From contig NC_069136.1 of the NCBI RefSeq assembly GCF_026914265.1, positions 49,832,381 through 49,896,380 of the forward strand: 64,000 nucleotides of DNA, in the 5' to 3' direction. Origin of the DNA: Mya arenaria (taxonomy: Eukaryota; Mollusca; Bivalvia; Myida; Myidae). A program made the position numbers and the translations under genes. The notes below the pieces were generated by a model. The model was not told the origin of the DNA. It did no database searches and saw only the letters and a program-made list of their open reading frames with translations. Of the stretch, positions 34,401 through 46,984 are shown piece by piece (position 1 is the first letter of the stretch; the number at the start of each line of letters is the position of its first letter).

Positions 34401-37400
34401 CTAAATGAGTGTTGGGTGGTATGGGCTACAGCAGAATAGTTGGGATGGCCTAAATGAGTGTTGGTAGGTATGGGCTACAGCAGTGAAGTTGGGATGGCCT
34501 AAAGGAGTGTTGGGTTGTTTGGGCTACAGCATTGAAGTTGGGATGGCCTAAATGAGTGTTGGGTGGTATGGGCTACAGCAGAATAGTTGGGATGGCCTAA
34601 ATGAGTGTTGGTAGGTATGGGCTACAGCAGAATAGTTGGGATGGCCTAAATGAGTGTTGGTAGGTATGGGCTACAACAGTATAGTTGGGATGGCCTAAAT
34701 GAGTGTTTGTAGGTATGGGCTACAGCAGAATAGTTGGGATGGCCTAAATGAGTGTTTGTAGGTATGGGCTACAGCAGAATAGTTGGGATGGCCTAAATGA
34801 GTGTTGGTAGGTATGGGCTACAAAAGTATAGTTGGGATGGCCTTAAAGAGTGTTGGGTTGTATGGGCTACAGCAGTGAAGTTGGGATGGCCTAAATGAGT
34901 GTTGGGTGGTATAGGCTACAGTATTGAAGTTGGGATGGCCTAAATGAGTGTTGGGTTGTATGAGCTACAGCAGTGAAGTTGGGATGGCCTAAAGGAGTGT
35001 TGGGTGGTATGGGCTACAGCAGTGAAGTTGGGATGGCCTAAGGGAGTGTTGGGTGGTATAGGCTACAGCATTGAAGTTGGGATGGCCTAAAGGAGTGTTG
35101 GGTGGTATGGGCTACAGCAGTGAAGTTGGGATGGCCTTAAAGAGTGTTGGGTTGTATGAGCTACAGCAGTGAAGTTGGGATGGCCTTAAAGAGTGTTGGG
35201 TTGTATGGGCTACAGCAGTGAAGTTGGGATGGCCTAAAGGAGTGTTGGGTGGTATAGGCTACAGCATTGAAGTTGGGATGGCCTTAAAGAGTGTTGGGTT
35301 GTATGAGCTACAGCAGTGAAGTTGGGATGGCCTTAAAGAGTGTTGGGTGGTATAGGCTACAGCATTGAAGTTGGGATGGCCTAAATGAGTGTTGGGTGGT
35401 ATAGGCTACAGCATTGAAGTTGGGATGGCCTAAATGAGTGTTGGGTTGTATGGGCTACAGCAGTGAAGTTGGGATGGCCTAAAGGAGTGTTGGGTGGTAT
35501 GGGCTACAGCAGTGAAGTTTGGATGGCCTAAAGGAGTGTTGGGTGGTATAGGCTACAGCATTGAAGTTGGGATGGCCTAAAGGAGTGTTGGGTGGTATGG
35601 GCTACAGCAGTGAAGTTGGGATGGCCTAAAGGAGTGTTGGGTGGTATAGGCTACAGCATTGAAGTTGGGATGGCCTAAATGAGTGTTGGTAGGTATGGGC
35701 TACAGCAGTATAGTTGGGATGGCCTTAAAGAGTGTTGGGTTGTATGGGCTACAGCAGTGATGTTGGGATGGCCTAAATGAGTGTTGGGTGGTATAGGCTA
35801 CAGCATTGAAGTTGGGATGGCCTAAACGAGTGTTGGGTGGTATGGGCTACAGCATTGAAGTTGGGATGGCCTAAAGGAGTGTTGGGTGGTATAGGCTACA
35901 GCATTGAAGTTGGGATGGCCTTAAAGAGTGTTGGGTTGTATGAGCTACAGCAGTGAAGTTGGGATGGCCTTAAAGAGTGTTGGGTGGTATAGGCTACAGC
36001 ATTGAAGTTGGGATGGCCTAAATGAGTGTTGGGTGGTATGGGCTACAGCATTGAAGTTGGGATGGCCTAAATGAGTGTTGGGTTGTATGGGCTACAGCAG
36101 TGAAGTTGGGATGGCCTAAAGGAGTGTTGGGTGGTATGGGCTACAGCAGTGAAGTTTGGATGGTCTAAGGGAGTGTTGGGTGGTATAGGCTACAGCATTG
36201 AAGTTGGGATGGCCTAAAGGAGTGTTGGGTGGTATGGGCTACAGCAGTGAAGTTGGGATGGCCTAAAGGAGTGTTGGGTGGTATAGGCTACAGCATTGAA
36301 GTTGGGATGGCCTAAATGAGTGTTGGTAGGTTTGGGCTACAGCAGTGAAGTTGGGATGGCCTTAAAGAGTGTTGGGTTGTATGAGCTACAGCAGTGATGT
36401 TGGGATGGCCTAAATGAGTGTTGGGTGGTATAGGCTACAGCATTGAAGTTGGGATGGCCTAAACGAGTGTTGGGTGGTATGGGCTACAGCATTGAAGTTG
36501 GGATGGCCTAAACGAGTGTTGGGTGGTATGGGCTACAGCATTGAAGTTGGGATGGCCTAAATGAGTGTTGGTAGGTATGGGCTACAGCAGTATAGTTGGG
36601 ATGGCCTTAAAGAGTGTTGGGTTGTATGAGCTACAGCAGTGATGTTGGGATGGCCTTAAAGAGTGTTGGGTGGTATGGGCTACAGCAGTGATGTTCGGAT
36701 GGCCTAAACGAGTGTTGGGTGGTATGGGCTACAGCAGTGAAGTTGGGATGGCCTAAACGAGTGTTGGGTGGTTTGGGCTACAGCAGTAAAGTTGGGATGG
36801 CCTAAAGGAGTGTTGGGTGGTTTGGGTTTAAGCAGTGATGTTGGGATGGCCTAAGGGAGTGTTGGGTGGTTTGGGCTACAGCAGTATAGTTGGGATGGCC
36901 TAAGCGAGTGTTGGGTTGTTTGGGCTACAGCAGTAAAGTTGGGATGGCCTAAAGGAGTGTTGGGTTGTTTGGGCTACAGCAGTGAAGTTGGGATGGCCTT
37001 AATGAGTGTTGGGTTGTTTGGGCTACAGCACTGAAGTTGGGATGGCCTAAATGAGTGTTGGTAGGTATTGGCTACAGCAGTAAAGTTGGGATGGCCTAAG
37101 GGAGTGTTGGGTGGTTTGGGCTACAGCAGTAAAGTTGGGATGGCCTAAATGAGTGTTGGTAGGTATGGGCTACAGCAGTATAGTTGGGATGGCCTAAATG
37201 AGTGTTGGTAGGTATTGGCTACAGCAGTGTAGTTGGGATGGCCTAAAGGAGTGTTGGTAGGTATGGGCTACAGCAGTGAAGTTGGGATGGCCTAAAGGAG
37301 TGTTGGGTGGTTTGGGCTACAGCCGTGAAGTTTGGATGGCCTAAAGGAGTGTTGGGTGGTTTGGGCTACAGAAGTGAAGTTGGGATGGCCTAAAGGAGTG

Positions 37401-38478
37401 TTAGTAGGTATGGGCTACAGCAGTGTAGTTGGGATGGCCTAAAGGAGTGTTGGTAGGTATGGGCTACAGCCGTGAAGTTTGGATGGCCTAAAGGAGTGTT
37501 GGGTGGTTTGGGCTACAGCAGTGAAGTTGGGATGGCCTAAAGGAGTGTTGGGTGGTTTGGGCTACAGCAGTGAAGTTGGGATGGCCTTAATGAGTGTTGG
37601 GTTGTTTGGGCTACAGCAGTGAAGTTGGGATGGCCTAAAGGAGTGTTGGGTGGTTTGGGCTACAGCAGTGAAGTTGGGATGGCCTAAAGGAGTGTTGGGT
37701 GGTTTGGGCTACAGCAGTGAAGTTGGGATGGCCTAAAGGAGTGTTGGGTTGTTTGGGCTACAGCAGTGTAGTTGGGATGGCCTAAAGGAGTGTTGGGTTG
37801 TATGGGCTACAGCCGTGAAGTTGGGATGGCCTAAAGGAGTGTTGGGTTGTATGGGCTACAGCAGTGAAGTTGGGATGGCCTAAAGGAGTGTTGGGTGGTT
37901 TGGGCTACAGCAGTGAAGTTGGGATGGCCTTAATGAGTGTTGGGTTGTTTGGGCTACAGCAGTGAAGTTGGGATGGCCTAAAGGAGTGTTGGGTGGTTTG
38001 GGTTACAGCAGTGAAGTTGGGATGGCCTTAATGAGTGTTGGGTTGTTTGGGCTACAGCAGTGAAGTTGGGATGGCCTAAAGGAGTGTTGGGTGGTTTGGG
38101 TTACAGCAGTGAAGTTGGGATGGCCTAAAGGAGTGTTGGGTTGTTTGGGCTACAGCAGTGAAGTTGGGATGGCCTAAAGGAGTGTTGGGTTGTATGGGCT
38201 ACAGCAGTGAAGTTGGGATGGCCTAAAGGAGTGTTGGGTTGTATGGGCTACAGCAGTGAAGTTGGGATGGCCTAAATGAGTGTTGGTGGTATGGGCTACA
38301 GCAGTGAAGTTGGGATGGCCTAAAGGAGTGTTGGGTTGTATGGGCTACAGCAGTGAAGTTGGGATGGCCTAAGGGAGTGTTGGGTGGTTTGGGCTACAGC
38401 AGTATAGTTGGGATGGCCTAAGGGAGTGTTGGGTTGTATGGGCTACAGCAGTGAAGTTGGGATGGCCTAAAGGAGTGT
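31440..38478 (+). repeat. Satellite array, 49-bp unit, about 143 copies
   Basis: The unit contains GGGCTACAGCAGTGAAGTTG followed by GGATGGCCTAAAGGAGTGTT and GGGTTGTAT. The period is 49 bp over about 7.0 kb. Units differ at a few fixed sites: after CCTAAA (CGAG, CGCG, GGAG or TGAG), GGTTTG or GTTGTATG, and CAGTGA or CATTGA. Some blocks recur as higher-order repeats. The left edge (31440-31700) is the most diverged; the right end is cut off sharply. All G-runs lie on the plus strand. No frame stays open, since 49 is not a multiple of three. Confidence 0.97.
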
Positions 38479-38564
38479 ATAAACTTTCATACAGTGTGCT
38501 CTATATTCAATCATTATTCAGGGGAGGGAGGTGGGTGGAGCAGGGCATTAACTCCTCAAGAATT

Positions 38565-38725
38565 ATATACAGTCGAACCCCATTGGCTCGAACTTGCTTG
38601 GCTCGAATTCCTGGTTGGCTCGAACTGAATGTAAAGGACCGATCTCTATATACTGAAAGCAAGCATTCCCGCTTGGCTCAAATTTTCCGAGGCTCGAGGT
38701 ATTTTCGCCGGGCCCTAAGACTTCA
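38565..38725. mobile_element. Repeat starting CAGTCGAACCCCATTGGCTC, possible pogo-type MITE
   Basis: From 38571 the phrase TTGGCTCGAA recurs with small changes (38583, 38599, 38625) and the mirror CGAGGCTCGAGG lies near 38690. The start CAGTCGAACC directly after TA resembles Tc1/mariner-pogo ends. The right end is not clear, so the family is tentative. The overlapping 104-residue frame is not a gene. Confidence 0.4.
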
Positions 38726-39480
38726 AGCCATTGGGGGTCGACAGCACTATGTTCTATTATTATAAATTATACTACTGTGACTGTGGTGTTTAATCAGAAC
38801 TGAAACACCTCTGCTGAATATGTAGATTTATAAAGATATTTTAAGATGCAGCATGTTGAAAAGAAAATATTTAAAGCTTTGAAGTAACTCTAAAACTATT
38901 CTTATTAACTCTTAGTAGTTCTTAGTGGTTTTCATTCAGACCGCCAAATTATGTTTATTTGAATCTCTTATTGGTCAAAACTAAGTTTCATGCCAAAATG
39001 CTCATTCACAGAATCTTAAAGGCTTCTTGCAACAAAAATAAAAGAATTGAAGCCAAGTTGTTCACCATTTTCTTGTTTATACTAAACTATACGCATTTAG
39101 GTTGGAAAATTAATGTGTACTATATACAAGTTTGGTCCAAAGTGATTTCCAGCGGTAACATCAACGATAAATGAAAAATGGACTAAACCAATTTTAAATG
39201 TTTTATTGCGCTTGAGAATATAAAAGTAATGCTTAGATGTAAATATGAGTTTTTCACAATGTACGAGTATCTGCGTATATAAAATATAAAACTTAAAAAG
39301 GTATATTCTTTATAAATAAATTATGACAGCGTTTCACAACATGGAATGTCAGTCAGTTGAATGTTGATTAATAAAGATCATGTAAAAAGTATTTTTAAAC
39401 AAAACAATAACAATTGTATTCAATATTCAACAATACAATTGCAACATAAAACTTGTTCATTTAATACAGAAGAAGAGGAT
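38726..39480. other. AT-rich stretch, nothing recognised
   Basis: No splice-supported frame, RNA gene or clear repeat was seen between the satellite flank and the next minisatellite. Confidence 0.5.
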
Positions 39481-39499
39481 TATGAAAACCAAGCAATAG

Positions 39500-40090
39500 A
39501 AGCGGAATCACAACAACAACAATAACAGAGTGAAAGGAGAAAGGAAACATAAAGAAAGAAAACAGTTACTGAACGGTGTGAAAGATATTTGAAAGAAAGA
39601 AATAGAGGAGAGCCCAGTAAAAGAACTAAAAAATAGAGTGGAAAAGTAGAATGGAGTGAAAGAAACAGCACAGTGTGAAAGGAGATATAGAACAGTGTGA
39701 AAGGAAAAATAGAACAGTGTGATAGGAGATATAGAACAGAGTGAAAGGAGAAATAAGCCAGTGTGAAAAAAGAAAGAAAAAAACAGTGTGAAAACAGAAC
39801 AGAGTGAAAGGAGAAATAAAACATTGTGAAAGGAGAAATAAACCGGTGTGAAAGGACAAATAAACTGGTGTGAAAAAGAAATAAAAAAAACAGTGTGAAA
39901 GAAGAAAAAGAACAGTGTGAAAGGAGATATAGAACAGTGTGAAAGGAGAAATAGAATAATGTGAAAGAAGAAATATAACAGTATGAAAGAAGGAATTGAA
40001 CAGTGTGAAAGAAGAACTAAAAAAGTGTGAAAGGAAACAATAGGATAACAAGAATGGAGTAAAAAGGAGACCAGAGGCAATAGAACTGAG
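39500..40090. repeat. 22-bp minisatellite, purine-rich
   Basis: Units of the form ACAGTGTGAAAGGAGATATA are repeated with changes (period 22 to 24 bp) for nearly 600 bp. The plus strand is almost free of pyrimidines in places. The minus strand lacks stops for that reason and gives three overlapping Phe/Ser-rich frames, which are artefacts. Confidence 0.85.
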
Positions 40091-41890
40091 TAAAAGAAAA
40101 ATTAGAACAAGAAAAATCTGTATTTATACATTATAATAAGCTACAAAAGCAAACATTGCACAACAATCAAAATAAACTTAACTATAGCACTATCTACACT
40201 TTAAAACAGTTAAAATACAATTGGAAAAATAAAATACTGTAAATTTGATCTGAAACACATACATATATTACTACTTACTACTTCTAACACGCTCTATGTA
40301 TAAAATCATTATATAATTAAATAGCCATTGATAAAGAAATAAAAAACTGCCTAAGATTCAAACTATAACTTTTATATACATAAATATTCTTTTGACTTAC
40401 TTTATACAAATATGCAATGGATATAAATATTTCAAATGAACAAAAGCATGATAAGTGTGAAAAAATGAGACGGTGGAAATGTTGGCTAACATTTTCTTCA
40501 GGTTGTCTAATTTCCTCCAATTCCTTTACAATAATTTAGAATAAAACATATAAAGCAACTAAAGATAATAATTCTTTATGCATACATTTGTGACGAAATA
40601 AAAAAATATACAAGAATTCATAAAATAAGTACATGCAGTTCTAGTGAATAGGAACACATATAATATCAATAAACTTACATATCAATAAACAGTCATTAGT
40701 TGTTTAGGTGTTCAAAAGTTAGAATAAATATGTACTCGCTATTCAAAATTAACCTAACACATTGAATACAAGTTTAAGCTGAAAGTCATTTTAAAAACAA
40801 AGATAGCTTTAGACATTGAAAAGTATACTATACATGTAAGCTTAATATTGGAATATTTGACAAGTGTGAATGTTTAAAAATAATACAATGGCATTTATTT
40901 ATAGTACAACCTGCTTTTATGATTTTATTTTTGGTTTATCAGTGAAATAAAAATGCTATTTCAAATGTTTGCATGGTCTCATGTTCAAATCAAATGTTCG
41001 CATACAAATTTGCTAGCTTTTCTGAGAATTTTTTTTTTAAATTAACCTTTATTTTAAATCTCTTTTAGGCAAATAATAAAAGAATAAATGTTTATTACAG
41101 AGTAAGATCACCTTGTAAAAACCATAAGTAAATATTTCACAAGCGGCTTTGCCACTCATGAAATACAGCACTTGGTGCTCAAGCGGTGAAATATATTGAC
41201 ATCTTACAGTCAAACAATCACTTATTGTCTGAATATTATTTTTTTATAAAAATATCTCCATTGTATGAATGGAACATTTTACACAATCTTAGAATTGCAA
41301 GACTAAATATTGGTCGTCGGAAAGGTTGGCTAACATTTTCTTCAGGTTGTCTAATTTCCTCCACAAAAAAATACCACAACATAACATCTAGAATGACATC
41401 TTGTCATTCAAAACAAATTTTATAAAACAAGGTCTTTAAATTTGACAAAACAATAGCCTTAAGAGTTTTAGCAATAAGTAAAATGATAAAATAATACATA
41501 ACTATATGGTGCTGACAGTCACTTTGACGCTATTCATTTATGATGTCACATCAAAAGTTTATTATCAAATAATTATAACATGAAACATTAAGTCATATGA
41601 TAATTGAAAATATCGTCTGTGGGTTTGTTTTTCTTCTGTATATGATGTACTGTGTTTTGTATTGATATTGCTGTTGTATACATATTAATAATATTTTTTT
41701 TTATTTATAATAAGTTTTTTCATGACGGCAACCAATTTTACATATTTTGGGAAAGGTTCTTTAAATTAATTCTACACAATGTTATAAGTTTTTATTGCAA
41801 TTGTATCGCTTAAAATTTGTTTCACATCTATAGTAAATACCTTGACAGGACTCATTTTCGCAGATGACATAACATATAAATAACTTTATA
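40091..41890. other. AT-rich 3' flank of the membrane-protein gene
   Basis: No gene was recognised. AATAAA-like signals on the minus strand near 41700 could end the transcript of the gene at 41899-46984. The only notable feature is the 39-bp direct repeat listed separately. Confidence 0.45.
40481..41363. repeat. Perfect 39-bp direct repeat, 844 bp apart
   Basis: The stretches 40481-40519 and 41325-41363 are identical (start GTTGGCTAACATTTTCTTCA, end TAATTTCCTCCA). Flanks differ. On the minus strand both can be read EEIRQPEENVSQ, but neither sits in a supported exon. Possibly the end of a dispersed repeat. Confidence 0.75.
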
Positions 41891-41898
41891 CTATCACA

Positions 41899-44800
41899 TT
41901 AGACATAAGAACTCTTGTGTTTGGAATCTTCTTCCAGTTCATTTTTTTGTTCATGTAAAAATTGCATCCGATCAGGTGAAGAGGGCAAAGAGTTTGGTCC
42001 GGAAGAACTTAGTTGGTCATCAGAAGTTCTTGGTTTTTCTCTTGTACTTTCATCCAAAACCAGTCTATTTCCTCTAACTCTGCTAAATGAAACACCTCCT
42101 CTCTCATCATGTTGTTCTGTTCCATTAGGGTTATGAATGAAACCGCTTTCTCTATCAATATTTCTTCCCATTTCATGGTTATTGACTTTTCCAGTGTTTT
42201 TACCGACTATTTCCAAGGAGTTATGACAATGATGTGTTTTTTTATGTCCTAATTTGTCTGGACATTTTTCACTTGTTCTGGTCCTATCATCTTTGTTTCT
42301 AGGTCCTAATTTTTCTGAACTTATTTCGCTTGCCCTGGCCCTTTCATCTGTGTTTCGTTTTTCCCTTATATTGCCACTAACATTATTTTCAAATATACGA
42401 CCATTTTCAGCTACATGTCTGTTTCTTTCATGTCCTCTGATATCTCTAGTGATATCTCTTCTATTGCCATGCATATCTCGACCATTAGCACCAATATATC
42501 TGCCATTACTATCAGCATCTCTGGTATTTCTATCAATACCTTCTGCTTTCCTTATTTTATCACTTTCAACAATATCAGATCTACTTCTATCATTGTAACT
42601 TTCATGTTCCCTCATATTTCCATTAACCCTGGCAATATCACCACTGTTCCTTCCTCTGTCCATATCTCCAGCATCATTATTTTTAATTCTTGCACTTGTA
42701 ACATTTTCTCTCCCATTTCTGCCTGTTATAGCTTCATAATAACTGTCTCTTTTTCTCTCATTCTCATCGTCTCTAACCATACTTTGAATATTTCCGTTCC
42801 GAACACCTCTGTTATTGTTGTCTCTACTTCTTACATCATGATTTCCTCTCTCTTGTCTGTTCATGCGTTCTCTGCTTCTCTCGTTATCTCTTCCACTTCT
42901 TTGACCATTCATTCTATCACTAGGATAAGTCTTACTTGGTCTTCTGATGTGAAACATTGGTGTATTTTGATTTCTCAGTATATATCTTTCCACAGGGTTC
43001 TCCATGTCAGCAACTTGTGAATTTGTATGCTGTCCATTTCTCTCAAAACTGTTAGCATCATTACACTCATTTGTTGAAGCACATGATACATGTACTCCAT
43101 CAGGTGTATCTTGAGTATAATGTTGTACTGATGGAACAATATTTCTGTTTTCTGTCCGTGCTTGATTTGGACTTCTCTCTGGTTGTATTTCAAGATATGT
43201 TCTTTGATCAGATTGTCCATGGTTTTGCTCTGACTCCATGCATGTTGCATAATCAGGAAGGCTTAAGTTCCTTTCAACTAAATTGTTCTGTGTGGCAGTT
43301 CTACGAGATTCTGTCCCTCCAACAATTCGGGTCCTACTGCGATTTTCTTCTTCAGCCTCATTAACATTGCTGGGAATTACCTCATTAGTTACAGTATTTT
43401 CATAAGCAGTCCCATGGTCACTCTCTCTATACTGATACTCAGGAGCATCTACATTCTGTGTTAAGTATGAAAGTCGTAATCTCACAGCCTTATTCTTTTT
43501 ATGTCTGATCACTAGAAGGATAATCAGCATGGCAACCACAATAGCTAGAAGTCCGCACATAAACCCAATGGCAATCCTGGCTGCTGCATTCACTGAAAAT
43601 ATTGACCAAAGCTTGAAATAAACATGAAAATATACAGTAGTTAGTAGATTATACTTATATATTTGTTTGATTATGACGAAAGCTGATAGCTTAGAAAATC
43701 ACTTTCTAGTCTGTTTACTTGGTAGAAACTAGTACTGTGTCTTTTTGGACTGGACCTGAGGAACTACCCATGTTGGGGATCGAACCCATGTTGTCTTAGG
43801 TGAAAGGTTGACACCTATACCACTTAACCATTCTCAGCCCTATATAGTAATTAATGTATTTACCAGTAAATTGTGTAAAATTAAATGAAGTTGAAATACA
43901 TTCTTCATGAGCATTGAGCATATGATAAAGAGCAAGGCATAACAGTAATATAAGTTTTAGGAAATTGAGAAATAAACAAAAAAAGCGTCTTTGTTTGAAT
44001 GAGCTTTTAAAAAACTTTTAAAAAGAAGTTTCAAGTTTGAAGTTTTATTAAGCCGTATGTACTTCTTATTAAATCTTTAATTTACAAAATGAAAAAAAAA
44101 TAGTTTATTACGATTTTCAAGATCACTTTCTATAAAAATCTCCAAACTCTCTAAAATGTGAATATTACACTTAATTATACCAAAATAAAAATAATTAGCT
44201 AAGCATGATTCTGTTATAATGAACAATCTTAAATTGTTCGAGAAATTTAAGCCATATAGTATCCATGTTAAGTGCACAAAACATCAAACAGAAATAGATG
44301 CAAAAACTAGATAAAATTCAGGTAAAATAGGTCCATGTGAAAATACCAATAACATAATTACAATAACCTTAGTACTTCATTTCTATGGAATTGGGCTTCA
44401 ATAAGATTTTTTAGCTAAATTGTATAAAGCATTTAATAGCCCTTTATACGATTTAGCTAAAAATTAACATTACAGTTTTCTTTGAGAAATAAAAGTCCCT
44501 AAAACCTTACAGCATCTTTCTAGCACCACACTGAGATCAACCTCTTCATTGATAAAATCTGCATCTGGGAGACCAAACACCTGGAAGTCAGCCTGAAATT
44601 AAATCAAAATGTCTAGCTTTATTTTTTTAATAAAAGATAAAAGAATACCACAAAATTAATCTAAACCCCACTTCTTTTTCTGATTGATTTGGCACCAAAG
44701 CATGGATATTCTATTTTCAATCTAATCATTGACTTTTTCCATTAACTGATGCAAGCCTTCATACACTTGTTGGATAAAAAACTAAAGCATCCAGAGTCAG

Positions 44801-46984
44801 TATCTATTATTTTGTGTGTATATAATCATGAATCAAATTCCATATTATAAAGCTAAAGCGATCTTATAGCGATCATTATATTTGGCCAAAAGTAACAAAT
44901 CAGATTTTATTTAAGTGTTCATGTATAATACAGTAAAACTATGATGAACTTCAAAAAATCTTCAACAAGAAAAAAGAAACATTATTTGTTTTAAAACTAG
45001 TAGTTTGTGGTGTATTATCTATTCATATATTATTTTGGAAAATGAAATATAAAGATAAATGCCAAATTTGCTGTAACAGGGTACCTCCACATGGAGCTTT
45101 TTATCACCAAGGACATCTAGATTTACTTCCAGGAAAACCTCCAACGGGAATCGTGGCACCATCACACGAGACGATGACTCAAATGTGTACGTGAAATCCA
45201 CGGGATACTGATCACTCTGGAAACAATAGTTTAGAGTGGTAATAAATTTCATACATCGGAGCACCACAAAAAATGCCAACGCTTGTAGCAGTGGTCGAGA
45301 TTAGCATAAGCACACAAGCACTGTACTGGTTAACTGCTTTCCGGGCTTGCTGAAAATTCTCAGTTTTATAAAGCTGGGCATGTTGCAATTAGTTGCACTA
45401 GTATATGGATAAGAGCTAGTACATCCAAAAGATCTAATTTCGATGACTGTTGTAATATTGTTTTTCTCAGTTGAAAGCTGGTATATTTCATGCATAAAAT
45501 ATTTATGCAAAAGTGATGGAACTTACTCTTCATGTTAGGGTTTAAGCCCTATTTAAAAAGAGAAGTGGGCTGCAAAAAGGGTCAGAGTGCTTAGGCTGAA
45601 AAGGGCGCACATTATCGGGCTGTGATGAACTTAAACATTATGAATTTGACAAAAAGTGTTGAGAATTGTGTTTAGGTTAAGTAATATGTCTCATCTGCCA
45701 ATTATGTAAAGTGTTTAAATGTATTTAAAATCATTATAAGTTTTAATCAAAGAAATATTTGACAGTCTTAAGCATTTAATTCTATGTAAGTAGAAAGGTG
45801 CCCAAGCTGGTCTCTAAGAAGGCAGAAGGGTGCTATCAAAAAGGATGTGTGCGGTGAAGCATCCTTTTATAAAGCCTTAGCCACATTGTTTGCTTGGCAT
45901 TGTAAACATTGACCAAGTTTCATTTAGATATGTTGAACGGTTCCCAGTTATGAACAACTTAATTTCTGCCAATTGATACTAATGGCCAAGACAACAATAC
46001 CGTCAACACCAAGATTATAGAAATCACCTTGTAATGTTATTGAAAATAGAATGGAGATAAGAATGAATAAATTCAAATAATAAAAATAAATACATAAATA
46101 AATGATAAGAGTCTACATGTACTGTAATAATGAACAGCTTCTATGAACTGTCAGAGTGAAATAAAAAAAAATTGCCAGTTGTTTTCAGTATCAAGTCTGC
46201 AGAGCAAAACAGGAGCTGAGCTCAATACTTTTGTGTTGGCATATTTTCTGTATTGTTTACATTCTAAGAGTTTTTGAACTTTAAAAGTAAACCATCTTTA
46301 TGTTAATCTTGACTTACTAATTTCTATTTAGTAAAATCAAGATGAAGTAAGAAGTTTGGCATTAAGAAATAAGCTATTAAAGCGCATGGTATGCTTAAGG
46401 GCTCTTGAACAATTGGAGCCATATCTTACAATAAAGCAAACTCATACCGTAATTTCAAAAGTGACAGAAACAGGATCATCACAGGGTTCAATCCTGCCAG
46501 TGATGTGCGAGACAGTCACACCATCTATCTTGTATCTACAGTCAACTTCTAGAGAATTAAACCGGCATATTTCGCAGGAGCATGGTAGCACTGTAAACAG
46601 AAGGAATGCTATCATGCAATTTTGGGTAGAGTTGAATTGGGCTCAAAGGGTATGCCTAAAAACATTCTAAGATTAAATATGTTAATAAATTAAAAGTTCT
46701 CAAACCAACATTGTAGAAAAAATAGCCATCTTAAGACCATATGAACATTAATCTGACAAACCAGTTATGTGAGATGAAACGCTTGAGGAAATTGAAATCA
46801 TTGCAATATGGTTTTCAATTTGAATACTTACAAGCTAGATTTTAATAGTGGATTGTAAGTACCCGGTAATGGTTTATAATTAAATATTGAATTTAGAATG
46901 AAAGGAAAGAAATTAAATTTAGTGAATAATGTAATTTACAATCTTACCAAGCAGACTGAGGACGGTCCAGAGACAAGTTTTCAT
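41899..46984 (-). CDS. Type I membrane protein with long Arg/Asn/Asp/Glu-rich tail (unidentified)
   Basis: Five exons on the minus strand keep phase: 46984-46948, 46590-46448, 45216-45085, 44592-44511 and 43592-41899, giving 695 residues. Residues 1-15 are a short signal peptide (MKTCLWTVLSLLVLP). Residues 16-131 are extracellular, with a CSCEIC start and paired cysteines (C16, C18, C21 and later ones), and look like one small beta-rich domain. A membrane helix at about 137-161 (GFMCGLLAIVVAMLIILLVI) is followed by RHKKNK, which sets the topology. The remaining 530 residues are highly charged, poor in hydrophobic residues and full of short Arg/Asn/Gly/Asp motifs (NGRDMHGNRRDITRDIRG), so they should be disordered. 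Tyrosine motifs near the membrane (AYENT, PDYATC, RTYLEI) suggest signalling. The family is not recognised. The whole tail lies in one exon. Confidence 0.85.
43745..43845 (-). mobile_element. tRNA-derived SINE head
   Basis: Read on the minus strand, GGTTAAGTGGTATAGGTG (A-box-like) is followed about 40 bp later by GGTTCGATCCC, a perfect B box. The sequence then runs into a non-tRNA tail. It lies in the last intron of the membrane-protein gene. Confidence 0.6.
45290..45450. repeat. Interspersed repeat, copy 2 (mate at 23830)
   Basis: It shares AGTGGTCGAGATTAGCATAA, CAAGCACTGTACTG, TTTCCGGGCTTGCTGA, ACATCCAAAAG and the end CGATGACTG with 23830-23985, allowing for changes. It lies in an intron of the membrane-protein gene. 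Confidence 0.6.

Noticed and set aside
31440-38478. Possible CRISPR array
   Set aside because: The whole 49-bp period repeats, with no unique spacers, in a eukaryotic sequence. It is a satellite.
38451-38765. 104-residue plus-strand frame after the satellite
   Set aside because: It spans the satellite edge and a repeat with TTGGCTCGAA motifs; no coding character.
39480-40080. Three long overlapping minus-strand frames (114, 190 and 141 residues), Phe/Ser/His-rich
   Set aside because: They come from a 22-bp purine-rich minisatellite that lacks stops on the minus strand in several frames. No start context, domain or splice support.
41915-43364. Plus-strand frames of up to 201 residues opposite the membrane-protein exon
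   Set aside because: Antisense shadows of a low-complexity coding exon; the minus-strand frame is longer, splices in phase and has a membrane helix.
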